The translations under genes were made by a program, and so were the position numbers. DNA of 59,663 bases, taken from Planctomycetota bacterium. Lineage in GTDB: Bacteria > Planctomycetota > UBA11346. The notes below the pieces were generated by a model, which searched no databases, was not told the origin of the DNA, and saw nothing but the letters and a program-made list of their open reading frames with translations. Below are positions 8,754 through 17,032 of the stretch, piece after piece. The stretch lies in the NCBI GenBank assembly GCA_013816485.1, contig JACDEI010000032.1:1-59663 (forward strand), written 5' to 3'. How positions within the stretch are numbered: position 1 is the first letter of the stretch; every line of letters begins with the position of its first letter.

Positions 8754-9632
8754 ATGCCTCCCCGCATCCGCCCGTCGCGTCGCGCGCACTTCCCGGTGTC
8801 GCTGTTCGCTACCGCCAATCCGCTGCACCAGGAGATCTTCCTGACGGTGCCACGTGCCGGTCATCTGATCGGTGGCGACGACCACCACATCCGCCGTGAC
8901 CATTTCCCAGGGCATGAGTTGATCCTTTGCTTGGCCGGTCGTGGTTACGTGCGCATCGCCGGGCGTGAACATCCGGTGGCACGCGGTGATCTGCTGTGGG
9001 TCGATTGTCGGCGGCCGCACCAGCACGGCCCGCTCGCGGATGATCCGTGGGAGGTGGTGTGGGTGCGCGCCGAGGGTCCGCGTCTGACGCGCACGGCGGA
9101 TGTGCTCGGGGTCGAGCAGGCGCCGGTGTTCCCTGGGTTCGATGTCACCACCATCGAGCCGATCTTCCGCACGGTGTTCCGCCTGATCGAACACGGTGGC
9201 GCGAGCGCGCCTGCACTCATCCATGCCGAGGTCACGCGCCTGGTTGCGCTGGCCTTCGCCGCACGTCAGGGCCAGGAGGGGATGCCGGCCGCGCCGAACA
9301 TCCCCGCGGCGTTGCAACCGGCGATGAAGCACCTGGCGTTGTTCTTCTTCGAACGTCAGCGGGTCGACGACCTCGCTCACCGTTGTGGCATGAGTGCGTC
9401 GCATTTCACGCGCACCTTCCGCTCCGCCTTCGGCACCAGTCCGATCGATTGGCTGCGCCGTCGTCGCATCACCGAGGCCCAGCGCCGTCTGGTCGAGAGC
9501 GACGACGCAATCAAACGTATCGCCGAGCAGGTCGGTTACGGCGACCGCTTCTTCTTCAGCCGCGACTTCCGCAAACTCACCGGCCAGTCACCGCGGCAGT
9601 TCCGTGAACGCGAGCGCGGCGCGGTGCACTGA
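8754..9632 (+). CDS. AraC-family transcriptional regulator with cupin sensor domain
   Basis: 292 residues from the ATG at 8754; a TTG at 8739 would add five. The N-terminal half is a cupin-like AraC ligand pocket: HIRRDHFPGHELILCLAGRGYVRIAGREHPV and ARGDLLWVDCRRPHQHGP. The C-terminal 100 residues hold two helix-turn-helix motifs (VDDLAHRCGMSASHFTRTF and IKRIAEQVGYGDRFFFSRDF) and end in the usual LTGQSPRQFR. AraC cupin proteins of this type usually answer to sugars. It is divergent from the broken cytochrome/DUF1501 gene with 69 bp between them, so it may once have controlled that locus. Its original target may now be lost. Confidence 0.9.
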   Translation: MPPRIRPSRRAHFPVSLFATANPLHQEIFLTVPRAGHLIGGDDHHIRRDHFPGHELILCLAGRGYVRIAGREHPVARGDLLWVDCRRPHQHGPLADDPWEVVWVRAEGPRLTRTADVLGVEQAPVFPGFDVTTIEPIFRTVFRLIEHGGASAPALIHAEVTRLVALAFAARQGQEGMPAAPNIPAALQPAMKHLALFFFERQRVDDLAHRCGMSASHFTRTFRSAFGTSPIDWLRRRRITEAQRRLVESDDAIKRIAEQVGYGDRFFFSRDFRKLTGQSPRQFRERERGAVH

Positions 9633-9677
9633 AGCCGGCTCACGGGCGATGCCCTGAGCAGATGCCAAACGACAACA

Positions 9678-9706
9678 AACCGGCGCGGCCATGGGCCGCG
9701 CCGGTT
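9678..9706. terminator. Bidirectional terminator-like hairpin
   Basis: Perfect 13-bp stem AACCGGCGCGGCC, loop ATG, GGCCGCGCCGGTT. It lies between the converging ends of the AraC gene (9632) and the small basic protein gene (9746), so it can serve both. There is no clear U-tract. Confidence 0.8.
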
Positions 9707-9745
9707 CATCGGAAAGGGTCGGGCGATTACCCGGCGCTCAGTCGT

Positions 9746-10000
9746 TTAGGCGATGGCCTGCTTGATCTGATCGGCGGTGATCTTGCCGAACGGCTTGTCG
9801 AGCTTGCGCGACAGCCAGCTCTGGACCTCGGCGCTGTAGCCGGTGCCGGCCTTGGTGCCCTTGATCTTGGCGATCACGCGGGCGTCCCGGCGGGTGGCGG
9901 CCTTGGCCTTGGCGGGCGCATTGGCCTTGCGAGTGTCGATACGCGTCTGGCGCAGGTTCTTGAGTCGGATCGAACGATGACGATGCATGCCGCGGGACAT
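9746..10000 (-). CDS. Small basic protein of unknown function
   Basis: 84 residues with a GGAG ribosome site 7 bp before the ATG at 10000. The N-terminal half is very basic (MSRGMHRHRSIRLKNLR, then KANAPAKAKAATRRDARV). The C-terminal half is a compact helical segment (TGYSAEVQSWLSRKLDKPFGKI, then ADQIKQAI). The composition suggests binding to nucleic acid or the ribosome, but I recognise no family. A strong hairpin follows its stop codon, and YebC lies upstream on the same strand with about 87 bp between, so it is probably a separate short transcript or the end of the yebC transcript. Confidence 0.7.
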   Translation of the reverse strand: MSRGMHRHRSIRLKNLRQTRIDTRKANAPAKAKAATRRDARVIAKIKGTKAGTGYSAEVQSWLSRKLDKPFGKITADQIKQAIA

Positions 10001-10087
10001 GGGAATTCTCCAAATCGGGAAGGGCGGGGAGTATGTGGCGACCGTCTGGTTTGCAAGGCGTGGGATCCGAGACCCGCAAATGCCTGT

Positions 10088-10846
10088 TTATCCCAGCTGC
10101 GCTGCGACTTCGGGAGCAAACTCACCGTTGTGGTAGATGTCCTGGATGTCGTCGTGTTCGTCGAGGCTGTCGATCAGTTCCTGGATCGACTTGGCCACCG
10201 CCAGATCGGTCACTGGGATGCCGTTGTCCGGGAGTTTGGTGAAGCCCTGTGAGGCGACCCCGATCTTGGCTGCGGCGAGGGCTTTGACGACGGCATCGTA
10301 TTGGTTGGGAGCGGCGCTGATGCTGACCTGGCCATCGTCCTGAGGATCGATGTCTTCGGCGTCAGCATTGCCTGCCAGCAGCGCTTCCATCACCGCGTCT
10401 TCGGTGGTCTTGTCGGCGAGGAACACCGCCTTGTCCTTGAATTGCCACGACACGCAGCCGGGCACCCCCATGGCACCGCCGGCGTACTCGAAAAGTTTTT
10501 TGATCTCGGGCGCGGTGCGCGTGCGGTTGTCGGTGAGTCCGGTCACTACGACCGCGACGCCGCCCTTGGCGTACCCTTCGTAGGTCACTTCCTCCATTTG
10601 TTTGCCTTCACCACCGAGGCCCGCGGCTTTTTTGATCGCGCGTTCCACCGGTTCCAGCGCCATGCCGGCATGGCGGGCTTTTTCGAGCGCCAGACGCAGA
10701 CGTGGATTGTCGTCGGGATTGGGACCGCCGCCCATCTGCACCGCGACGGTGATGAGCTTGCCCATCTTGGAGATGACCGCTGCGCGACGTTTGTCGTTCG
10801 CGGCCTTCTTGTGCTTGATGTTGGACCAGTGGCTGTGCTTGGCCAT
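10088..10846 (-). CDS. yebC: YebC/PmpR (TACO1) family protein
   Basis: 252 residues, the usual length. Family hallmarks are the N-terminal MAKHSHWSNIKHKKAANDKRR, the GGGPNPDDNPRLRLALEKAR stretch, ERAIKKAAG, and YEGYAKGGVAVVV in the middle domain. Members of this family act as transcription regulators or as translation factors that help ribosomes through polyproline stretches. The sequence does not decide between these. It follows the HhH-GPD gene on the same strand after an 84-bp gap filled with an inverted heptamer repeat. Confidence 0.93.
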   Translation of the reverse strand: MAKHSHWSNIKHKKAANDKRRAAVISKMGKLITVAVQMGGGPNPDDNPRLRLALEKARHAGMALEPVERAIKKAAGLGGEGKQMEEVTYEGYAKGGVAVVVTGLTDNRTRTAPEIKKLFEYAGGAMGVPGCVSWQFKDKAVFLADKTTEDAVMEALLAGNADAEDIDPQDDGQVSISAAPNQYDAVVKALAAAKIGVASQGFTKLPDNGIPVTDLAVAKSIQELIDSLDEHDDIQDIYHNGEFAPEVAAQLG

Positions 10847-10863
10847 GTGTGTGTACCCGGGAA

Positions 10864-10924
10864 AGCTACGAGCTACGAGTTTTGCAGCGGCGATAAGTGC
10901 GGAAACGACTCGCAGCTCGTAGCT
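10864..10924. repeat. Heptamer repeat with inverted copy (AGCTACG / CGTAGCT)
   Basis: AGCTACG occurs twice in tandem at 10864-10877. Its reverse complement follows at 10916-10924 (CTCGTAGCT), giving a hairpin with a loop of about 36 nt. It fills the gap between the HhH-GPD stop codon and the yebC start. Confidence 0.75.
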
Positions 10925-10930
10925 CTCGTC

Positions 10931-11683
10931 TCATTTCTTTTTCTTCGTGACCTTACCGGTGCCGCCCTTGGCGGGCGCAGCCTTCTTGAGGCCCTTGTCC
11001 ATGCCCAGCGGATCCTTCTTGTCCCAGCCGAAGGCGATGATCTGCGGTTCGTCCTCACCGGCTTCGTGGTAGATGTGGTGGTGTTCGCGCAGGCCACGCG
11101 ACAGGCGCAGGGCCTGCTCGGCGTCGAGCGCATCCTCGATCTTCTTCACGCCCTGCTGCATGGTCAGGGGCTTGGGCACGCCGCCGAGGAACTTCAGCAG
11201 TTTGAACTGGTCCTCGTCGCACGGGAAGATCTTGAAGCTCATCGTCAGCGCGAGCGCACGTTCGAGATCGTCCTTGCGCACGTTAGTGGTCTCGGGCAGC
11301 GCGCGCAGGGTCTCGACGCCTTCCGGTGCCAGCTCGGTGATCTCCATACGACGGAACGCGGTGTAGAGGTCGGCCAGCAGGTGCTTGATGTCCTCGGCCT
11401 TCTTGCGCACCTGGTAGAACTTCGCGCCGAGGATGTCCTCCAGTTCGCGCACGGTGGCGACCCGCATGTCGTTCCAGTCGACGTATTCGTCGCGCAGGCG
11501 CTTCAGGCCATCGCGGGCGGGTTTCTCCTGCGCACCGAGTTCGAGGATCTGGAACACCAGGGCTTCGATGAAGTCGGTGAACTTGCCCGGTTTGCGCAAA
11601 CCGTAGCGCACCTCCAGGGCTTCAATGACCTTCATCAGGTCCTTGACCAGGGCGGCGTTGGGGTTGGCGGCGGCTTTGGCCAT
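10931..11683 (-). CDS. HhH-GPD-like (endonuclease III-related) DNA repair protein
   Basis: 250 residues from the ATG at 11683 (MAKAAANPNAALV); upstream codons in frame are not protein-like. The helical pattern follows endonuclease III: FTDFIEALVFQILELG for the first helix, VRELEDILG, KAEDIKHLLADLY, LRALPETTNVRKDDLERALAL aligning with the helix-hairpin-helix, and FPCDEDQFKLLKFLG aligning with the VDTHV segment. The Lys and Asp that would be catalytic seem to be present. The hairpin lacks its usual GxGxKT glycines, and the four-cysteine iron-sulfur cluster is missing. The C terminus is a Lys-rich tail. A degenerate repair or DNA-binding protein is my best reading. Confidence 0.6.
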   Translation of the reverse strand: MAKAAANPNAALVKDLMKVIEALEVRYGLRKPGKFTDFIEALVFQILELGAQEKPARDGLKRLRDEYVDWNDMRVATVRELEDILGAKFYQVRKKAEDIKHLLADLYTAFRRMEITELAPEGVETLRALPETTNVRKDDLERALALTMSFKIFPCDEDQFKLLKFLGGVPKPLTMQQGVKKIEDALDAEQALRLSRGLREHHHIYHEAGEDEPQIIAFGWDKKDPLGMDKGLKKAAPAKGGTGKVTKKKK

Positions 11684-12000
11684 TGCAGGACTCCGGCCCG
11701 CGGAGACCTCCCAGGCAGGGACGTCCCCGGTAGGGGTGGTGCGGAAAGGGGTCGGCACCCTACGAGGGGTGGTACATCGGTCAATTGCCGCAAGCGATGG
11801 GCTTTGCGTGCCACCACCGTGCCGCCGACGTGCCTAGTCGTGCGGTGGTGTCCATCCGGTCACCATCGGCAGGGCGGTTGTGCGTGGCGATCCGTGCGAA
11901 TCGCTTGTGCCTGCGGTTGACGGTCAAGGGCGTCCGGCCACGATCCCGCCGCTGCCCTCCCTGTTGCGGGGACGGACTTTGGATGCCCCACGGACCCGTC
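11684..12000. other. Divergent intergenic region
   Basis: It separates the HhH-GPD gene from the second kinase operon and must hold both promoters. An imperfect hairpin with arms CCACCACCG and CGGTGGTG lies near 11811-11849. An open frame runs through it into the kinase, but its codons look non-coding. No clear sigma-70 promoter can be named by eye. Confidence 0.4.
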
Positions 12001-14610
12001 ATGACCGACCAGACACCAAAGAAGAAACACCCCTCGCAGGTGAACGCCGACCAGCCGACGGTGATCTCCTCGGTGAAGCAGGAGGGAGCCGACCTGCTGA
12101 CCCGCGTGGCGGACCTCTCCGGTCAGCCGCCCCAGTCGAACAGAGTCACCAACGAATCGTTGGTGACCAAGGTCATGACCGACAAGCCGTCCTCACCGAT
12201 GGACCAGACGCGGGCGACCGATCTGCACGTTGCCGGCAGCTCCCAGACCAAGGGCAAGGAGGCTTCCGGTACCCACAACCACCAAGTGTGGGGCGATTTC
12301 GAACTCGGTGACCTGCTCGGCCGTGGCGGCATGGGTTCGGTGTACCGTGGTCGGCAGATCAGCCTCGATCGTCCGGTGGCGATCAAGGTCCTGCCTTTGC
12401 ACCTCTCCGAGAACGAGAACTTCCGCCAACGTTTCCAACTCGAAGCCAAGGCGGTCGCGCAGATCTCCAGCCCGCATGTGGTCGGCGTCTATTACGCCGG
12501 TGTACATGAGGGTCATCACTACTTCGCGATGGAATACGTTGAGGGCAAGGATCTCTCGGTACGCCTGCGTGACGGTTTCAAACCGACGCACCGCGAGGTG
12601 CTCGATCTGGTGACACAGGCGACCCGTGGACTCGCCGCCGCGGGTGACCTGGGTATCGTTCACCGCGACATCAAACCCGGCAACATGATGGTCACCACCA
12701 AGGGGCTGTTGAAGCTGATGGACTTCGGCTTGGTGCGCGTGGCGAGCACGCAGGACACCGGACTCACCATGGCCGGCACCATCATGGGCACGGTCAGCTA
12801 CTTCAGTCCGGAGCAGGGCCGTGGCGACCGCTGCGACTGCCGCACCGACATCTACGCGATCGGCGTGGTGTTCTACGAACTGCTGACCCGCCGCTTGCCG
12901 TTCACCGGTGGCGACGCGACCTCGGTGATCTACCAGCACATCCACCAGGATCCCAAGCTACCAAAGGAGATCGATCCATCGATCCCCGAAGCCTACCAGG
13001 CGGTGGTGCTCAAGTGCCTGCAGAAGGATCAAGCCGACCGCTATCAGACGGCAACCGAACTGCTGAGCGATCTCGAAGCCCTGGCCAAGGGTCTCGAACC
13101 GGTGACGGCGTTCACCAATCTCAAGAACCTGCGTGCCGGCGGCACCCTGGTGAAGAACCAGGCCTTCGAGGCGGAAACACGCAGCCGCGGTCTGCTGTGG
13201 GCCGCGTTGGTGGTGATCCTGGCCGGTGGCGGAATCGGCGGCTACGTGTTCATGCAGAATCAGAAGCCAGTGGAGCCGCCGGTCATCGCGCCAGTGACCT
13301 TGCCGGTTGCCGATCCCAGGGTTCCGGAAAAGGCGAGCGATCCTGCCGAAGCCCGGGCCCTGATTGCCGCTGGTGATCTGGCGGCTGCGCGCGCACAGGT
13401 GGCCTTCGGGCTCAAGTCCGCACCGCAGGACGCGACCTGGATCGCGCTCGGCAAAGAGATTGATGCGGCACAGGGGGCCAATGAGGTCAAACGTGCGCAG
13501 ACCGCCTTGGCGGCCAACGATCTCGACGGTGCCACCAGCGCGCTTGCTTCCGCTGCCCGACTGCTGGGCGACAGCGACGAGCGGGTGAAATCACTGAAGG
13601 CCACCCTTGATGGTCGCAGCGACGGTCGCCGCATGGTTGCCCGTTTGCTGGCCGAAGCCGAAACGCACCTGACCGAGGGCAATCCCGCGCGCGCAGAAGA
13701 AGTGCTCACGCCGATCGTCGCGGCTGATCCGGCGAATGAAGCAGCGGCCATGCTGCTGCGGCGCGCCAAGAAGGAGAATCAGGGTCTCACCGCCCGCTCG
13801 AAGGCGGTGCAGGAACGTCTGGCCCAGGGCGAAGAAGCCCTGGCGCGCAAAGATCTCGATGCCGCGTTGCTGCACTTCACTGCGGCGCAACAACTCGAAC
13901 CGAACAATCCCCGTGCAACTGCCGGGCTCGACCAGGTGACCAAGACCAAAGGGGCATTGTCAACTCTGCGCGAGCAATTCGAAAAGGCGCTCAAGGAACG
14001 CAATCTGCCAGCGGCAGAAGGCAGCTTGAAGGCCATGCGTCAACTGGCACCGGGGAGTCCGACCCTGGTGTTGGCGGAGAACGAGTTCACCAACTCCAAG
14101 CTGGTCGAGGAGACCCAGAACAAGGCGGCTGGCGAGAAGGAGGCCGCCATCGTCGCGCAGGCCGCGGCGCTGGCCAAGCTGATGGAGGATCCAGCGCAGG
14201 GCATCCCGCAGTTGGAACAGTCGTTGGCGTCCTTCCTCGAACGCAATGGCGCCAACCGCGCGGAAAAAACCATGCTTGAGACCAAGCTGGAAGACCGGCG
14301 TAGCCAAGCCGCAGTGGGCAGCCGTATCGGCGAACTCGATGCCGCCCTGGCCAAGGGCGACACCAAGCTGATCGCCACGCTGGTGCGCGATACGGAATTC
14401 GCCAAAGCGCTCGCAGAACTGGCGCAGGAACCTGGGCTGGTCTTCGCCAGCACGATGAATGGCTTCACCCGCACCGGCGATTCCGCCACCGCGACCGTCG
14501 GTGTGCGGCATGCGCTCTCGACCTTTCCTGAACGCATCCTGAAGCTGACCTACCAGTTGACCCGCAGCGACGGCAAATGGGTCATCAGCGGCGCCACCTT
14601 GAACCCGTGA
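12001..14610 (+). CDS. Membrane Ser/Thr protein kinase with TPR-like extracytoplasmic region
   Basis: 869 residues from the ATG at 12001. A polar N-terminal tail of about 95 residues precedes a canonical kinase domain: GRGGMGSVY (107-115), Lys129 in VAIKVL, HRDIKPGN (221-228), DFG (241-243) and YFSPEQGRG in the activation segment. All catalytic residues are present, unlike the FHA kinase upstream. One membrane helix (LLWAALVVILAGGGIGGYVF) follows at about 396-416. The outer part is a long Ala/Glu-rich helical array like tetratricopeptide repeats (for example DLDAALLHFTAAQQLEPNNPRA). It ends in a small SnoaL-like fold (FASTMNGFTRTGDSATATVG to SDGKWVISGA). It starts a set of three co-directional genes up to 18826. 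Confidence 0.92.
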   Translation: MTDQTPKKKHPSQVNADQPTVISSVKQEGADLLTRVADLSGQPPQSNRVTNESLVTKVMTDKPSSPMDQTRATDLHVAGSSQTKGKEASGTHNHQVWGDFELGDLLGRGGMGSVYRGRQISLDRPVAIKVLPLHLSENENFRQRFQLEAKAVAQISSPHVVGVYYAGVHEGHHYFAMEYVEGKDLSVRLRDGFKPTHREVLDLVTQATRGLAAAGDLGIVHRDIKPGNMMVTTKGLLKLMDFGLVRVASTQDTGLTMAGTIMGTVSYFSPEQGRGDRCDCRTDIYAIGVVFYELLTRRLPFTGGDATSVIYQHIHQDPKLPKEIDPSIPEAYQAVVLKCLQKDQADRYQTATELLSDLEALAKGLEPVTAFTNLKNLRAGGTLVKNQAFEAETRSRGLLWAALVVILAGGGIGGYVFMQNQKPVEPPVIAPVTLPVADPRVPEKASDPAEARALIAAGDLAAARAQVAFGLKSAPQDATWIALGKEIDAAQGANEVKRAQTALAANDLDGATSALASAARLLGDSDERVKSLKATLDGRSDGRRMVARLLAEAETHLTEGNPARAEEVLTPIVAADPANEAAAMLLRRAKKENQGLTARSKAVQERLAQGEEALARKDLDAALLHFTAAQQLEPNNPRATAGLDQVTKTKGALSTLREQFEKALKERNLPAAEGSLKAMRQLAPGSPTLVLAENEFTNSKLVEETQNKAAGEKEAAIVAQAAALAKLMEDPAQGIPQLEQSLASFLERNGANRAEKTMLETKLEDRRSQAAVGSRIGELDAALAKGDTKLIATLVRDTEFAKALAELAQEPGLVFASTMNGFTRTGDSATATVGVRHALSTFPERILKLTYQLTRSDGKWVISGATLNP

Positions 14611-14656
14611 TTTCTCCGTCCGACGTTCCCGCCTGACTCAAGCAACAGGGCCACGC

Positions 14657-16972
14657 ATGCGCACCACCGTCCTTCTTCCTGCCTTGGCCCTGTTCGTGGG
14701 GGCGTTGCAGGCGCCATTAGGTGCGGCGGATCTGCCGCTCGGCGTGATCGAGCAGGCGGACAAGGGGACTGCGCTCATCCGCTTCGACGCCTCGGTCAAA
14801 CTGCTGCCCGGCAGCATGCTGGCGATCTACGGGCCTGGCCCGCTGAAGAAACATCCGCTGACCAAGGAAGTGCTAATCGATGAGCGCGTGGTGGTGGCCA
14901 AGGCGCAGGTGATCGACGCCAACGATCCGACCCGCGTGAGCGCGCGTCTGACCTGGATCGGTGCCGCCCCGGCGGTCGGTTTCGATGTCGTGCCGTTGCC
15001 GAAGGAGGCCGCTCCGAATGCGGCTCCGGCGCTCACTGCGGCGGTACCGGCGATCACGGCACGGGCCGCAAGCACGGTGAAGATCGCCTTGCCGCTCAGC
15101 GATCCCGATGGGGATGTGGTGGCCTATACCTGGGTGCTCGATGGCGCGCCCGGTCAGAGCGGTGTGCTTGGCGCGCGCACCACCACCGTGCCGGAGACCA
15201 CCTGGACCGCTCCCGGCTTGCCGGGCAAGGCGACCGCGGTTGTCACCGCACGCGATGCATTGGGGCAGGAACTGGTGACCCGGGTCGAACTCAGCGCCAC
15301 GGCGGACGATAACTGGCGCGCACGCGAACCCAGGTTGTTTGCCTCGCTTGGTGCCGGTCGCCAGCCAGCACTCACACGGATGACGCGTGAACCTGCCGGC
15401 ACTTGGCTCGGCATCACCACCAACGGCGTGATCGAGCGCTTCGCTGCCGGCTGGATGTCGTCGGCACCGGTGGCGTTTGCCAAGGACAAGGGCCCGTCGC
15501 GACCGGTGACGGCGCAGGCCGTCGGCAAGGAACTGCATGTGCTCGACAGTGGTCGTCGGGCGGTGTTGGTGTATGGTGCCGATGGCAATCCGTTGCGCGA
15601 GTACGGTGCCAGCAGTTCGCCGACCGATCTGGTGATCGCGCCGGATGGTACGGCTTTCATCGCGGATCAGGATGGCGGTGGCGTGCTGGTGTACGAAGCC
15701 AACGGCGCGTTCCGTCTGCGGCTTGGACGGTCGGGCAAAGGCCCCGATTCCTTCACCGGCCTCACCCGTTTGGCGCTCTCGCGTGGAGGCGAGTTGTATT
15801 GCCTGGACGCGGTGCAGGCGCAGGTGCAGCGCTTCGACCGGTTCCACCGCCGCTTGCCGGAATGGAAGCTCCAGACCGACGCGAAGAATCCACCGGTCGA
15901 CATCGCGGTGCATGCCAAGGGCGTGCTGATCCTGCTGGCGAGCGGCCAGATCCTGGTGGCGGACAGCAAGGGCCAGACTCCGCAGGCATGGAAGGGACTC
16001 GGTGATGTCGGACTGGTACCGCGTGCCGGTCTGGCGTCGGCATTCACCGTTGATGCCGCGGGCGAGGTCTTCGTCACGTATCCGGATTACGGTCATGTTG
16101 CGCGTTACAGTGCCGACGGGGTTTTCAGCGGCGTCGCTGGTGCCGCGTTGTGGACGCAGTCGGTGTACGCGCTCGACGGTCAAGGGCGCACGCTCGGACT
16201 CGATCAGAGCAGCGGGATGCTGTCGCTCTTCGACCAGGATGGTTTCCTGCTGACGCGTATCGGTGGACTGGTCCGTAGCGGTGGCGTGCTCACCCGCGCC
16301 GGCGCGATGGCGGTGGCGCCCGACGGCTTGTCGGCCGTGGTGCTCGACACCAGCGAGATGCATGTTGTGCGTTACGACCTCGCGAATCCCAAAGCCAAGC
16401 CATTGGTGTTCGCCCAGCCGGGCAAGAACAACGGCCAGTTCCAGGCACCGCATGCGGTGGCGCTCGATGCCGCCGGTCGCAGCTACGTGCTCGACAGCAA
16501 GCAGCACCGGGTGCAGGTGTTCGACGTGGCCGGTTCGTTCCTCTTCAGTTTCGGCCGCTACGAACGCGGCAAACAACCGGACGAACTGAGCGAGCCGATC
16601 CACGTGGCGGTCAGCCCTGCGGGAGATGCGGCGTACGTCTACGACTACGACACCTACGAGGTGAAGAAGTTCGCCCTCGACCAGGCCAAGAAGGAAGGCG
16701 TGCACGTCAACAACACCGGCGGTAAGGGCAGCGGCCCGGGACAGTTCCGTTCGGTGGTGGGTTTGGCGGTCGACCGTATGGGTCTGCTCTACGTCCTTGA
16801 TGATAGTCGTGAGGATCTGCAGGTCCTGGATTTCCGCGGCAGCAATGCCGTGGCCGGTCCGGTCCGCAAGATCAGCGAGCTGGGGCTGACGGATGTCGGG
16901 CAACTGGCGGTATCACCGGACGGCCGGTTCGTGGTGACCTACGACGGGGCGCTGGTCGGCTGGCGTTGGTGA
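14657..16972 (+). CDS. Secreted NHL-repeat / beta-propeller protein with PKD-like domain
   Basis: 771 residues. The signal peptide (MRTTVLLPALALFVGALQ) is cut near GAA. Residues about 125-215 resemble an Ig/PKD-like fold (ALPLSDPDGDVVAYTWVLDG). The rest is a beta-propeller of NHL type, with repeated blades such as PTDLVIAPDGTAFIADQDGGGVLVYEANG, VALDAAGRSYVLDSKQHRVQVFD and VVGLAVDRMGLLYVLDDSREDLQVLD. No catalytic site is evident. Such propellers bind ligands or partners at the surface. Spaced 46 bp after the kinase and 60 bp before the next membrane gene, it may be the binding component of a kinase-linked envelope system. Confidence 0.85.
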   Translation: MRTTVLLPALALFVGALQAPLGAADLPLGVIEQADKGTALIRFDASVKLLPGSMLAIYGPGPLKKHPLTKEVLIDERVVVAKAQVIDANDPTRVSARLTWIGAAPAVGFDVVPLPKEAAPNAAPALTAAVPAITARAASTVKIALPLSDPDGDVVAYTWVLDGAPGQSGVLGARTTTVPETTWTAPGLPGKATAVVTARDALGQELVTRVELSATADDNWRAREPRLFASLGAGRQPALTRMTREPAGTWLGITTNGVIERFAAGWMSSAPVAFAKDKGPSRPVTAQAVGKELHVLDSGRRAVLVYGADGNPLREYGASSSPTDLVIAPDGTAFIADQDGGGVLVYEANGAFRLRLGRSGKGPDSFTGLTRLALSRGGELYCLDAVQAQVQRFDRFHRRLPEWKLQTDAKNPPVDIAVHAKGVLILLASGQILVADSKGQTPQAWKGLGDVGLVPRAGLASAFTVDAAGEVFVTYPDYGHVARYSADGVFSGVAGAALWTQSVYALDGQGRTLGLDQSSGMLSLFDQDGFLLTRIGGLVRSGGVLTRAGAMAVAPDGLSAVVLDTSEMHVVRYDLANPKAKPLVFAQPGKNNGQFQAPHAVALDAAGRSYVLDSKQHRVQVFDVAGSFLFSFGRYERGKQPDELSEPIHVAVSPAGDAAYVYDYDTYEVKKFALDQAKKEGVHVNNTGGKGSGPGQFRSVVGLAVDRMGLLYVLDDSREDLQVLDFRGSNAVAGPVRKISELGLTDVGQLAVSPDGRFVVTYDGALVGWRW

Positions 16973-17032
16973 ACTTCCGATGGTTGTTGATGAACCACTG
17001 AGCTGACGGCGGGTTAACCCGTCGAGGACCAC

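Noticed and set aside
10301..11920. 539-codon plus-strand frame across yebC and the HhH-GPD gene
   Set aside because: Antisense shadow of two genes with clear homology.
14873..16903. 676-codon minus-strand frame
   Set aside because: Antisense to the NHL-propeller gene; no recognisable domains.
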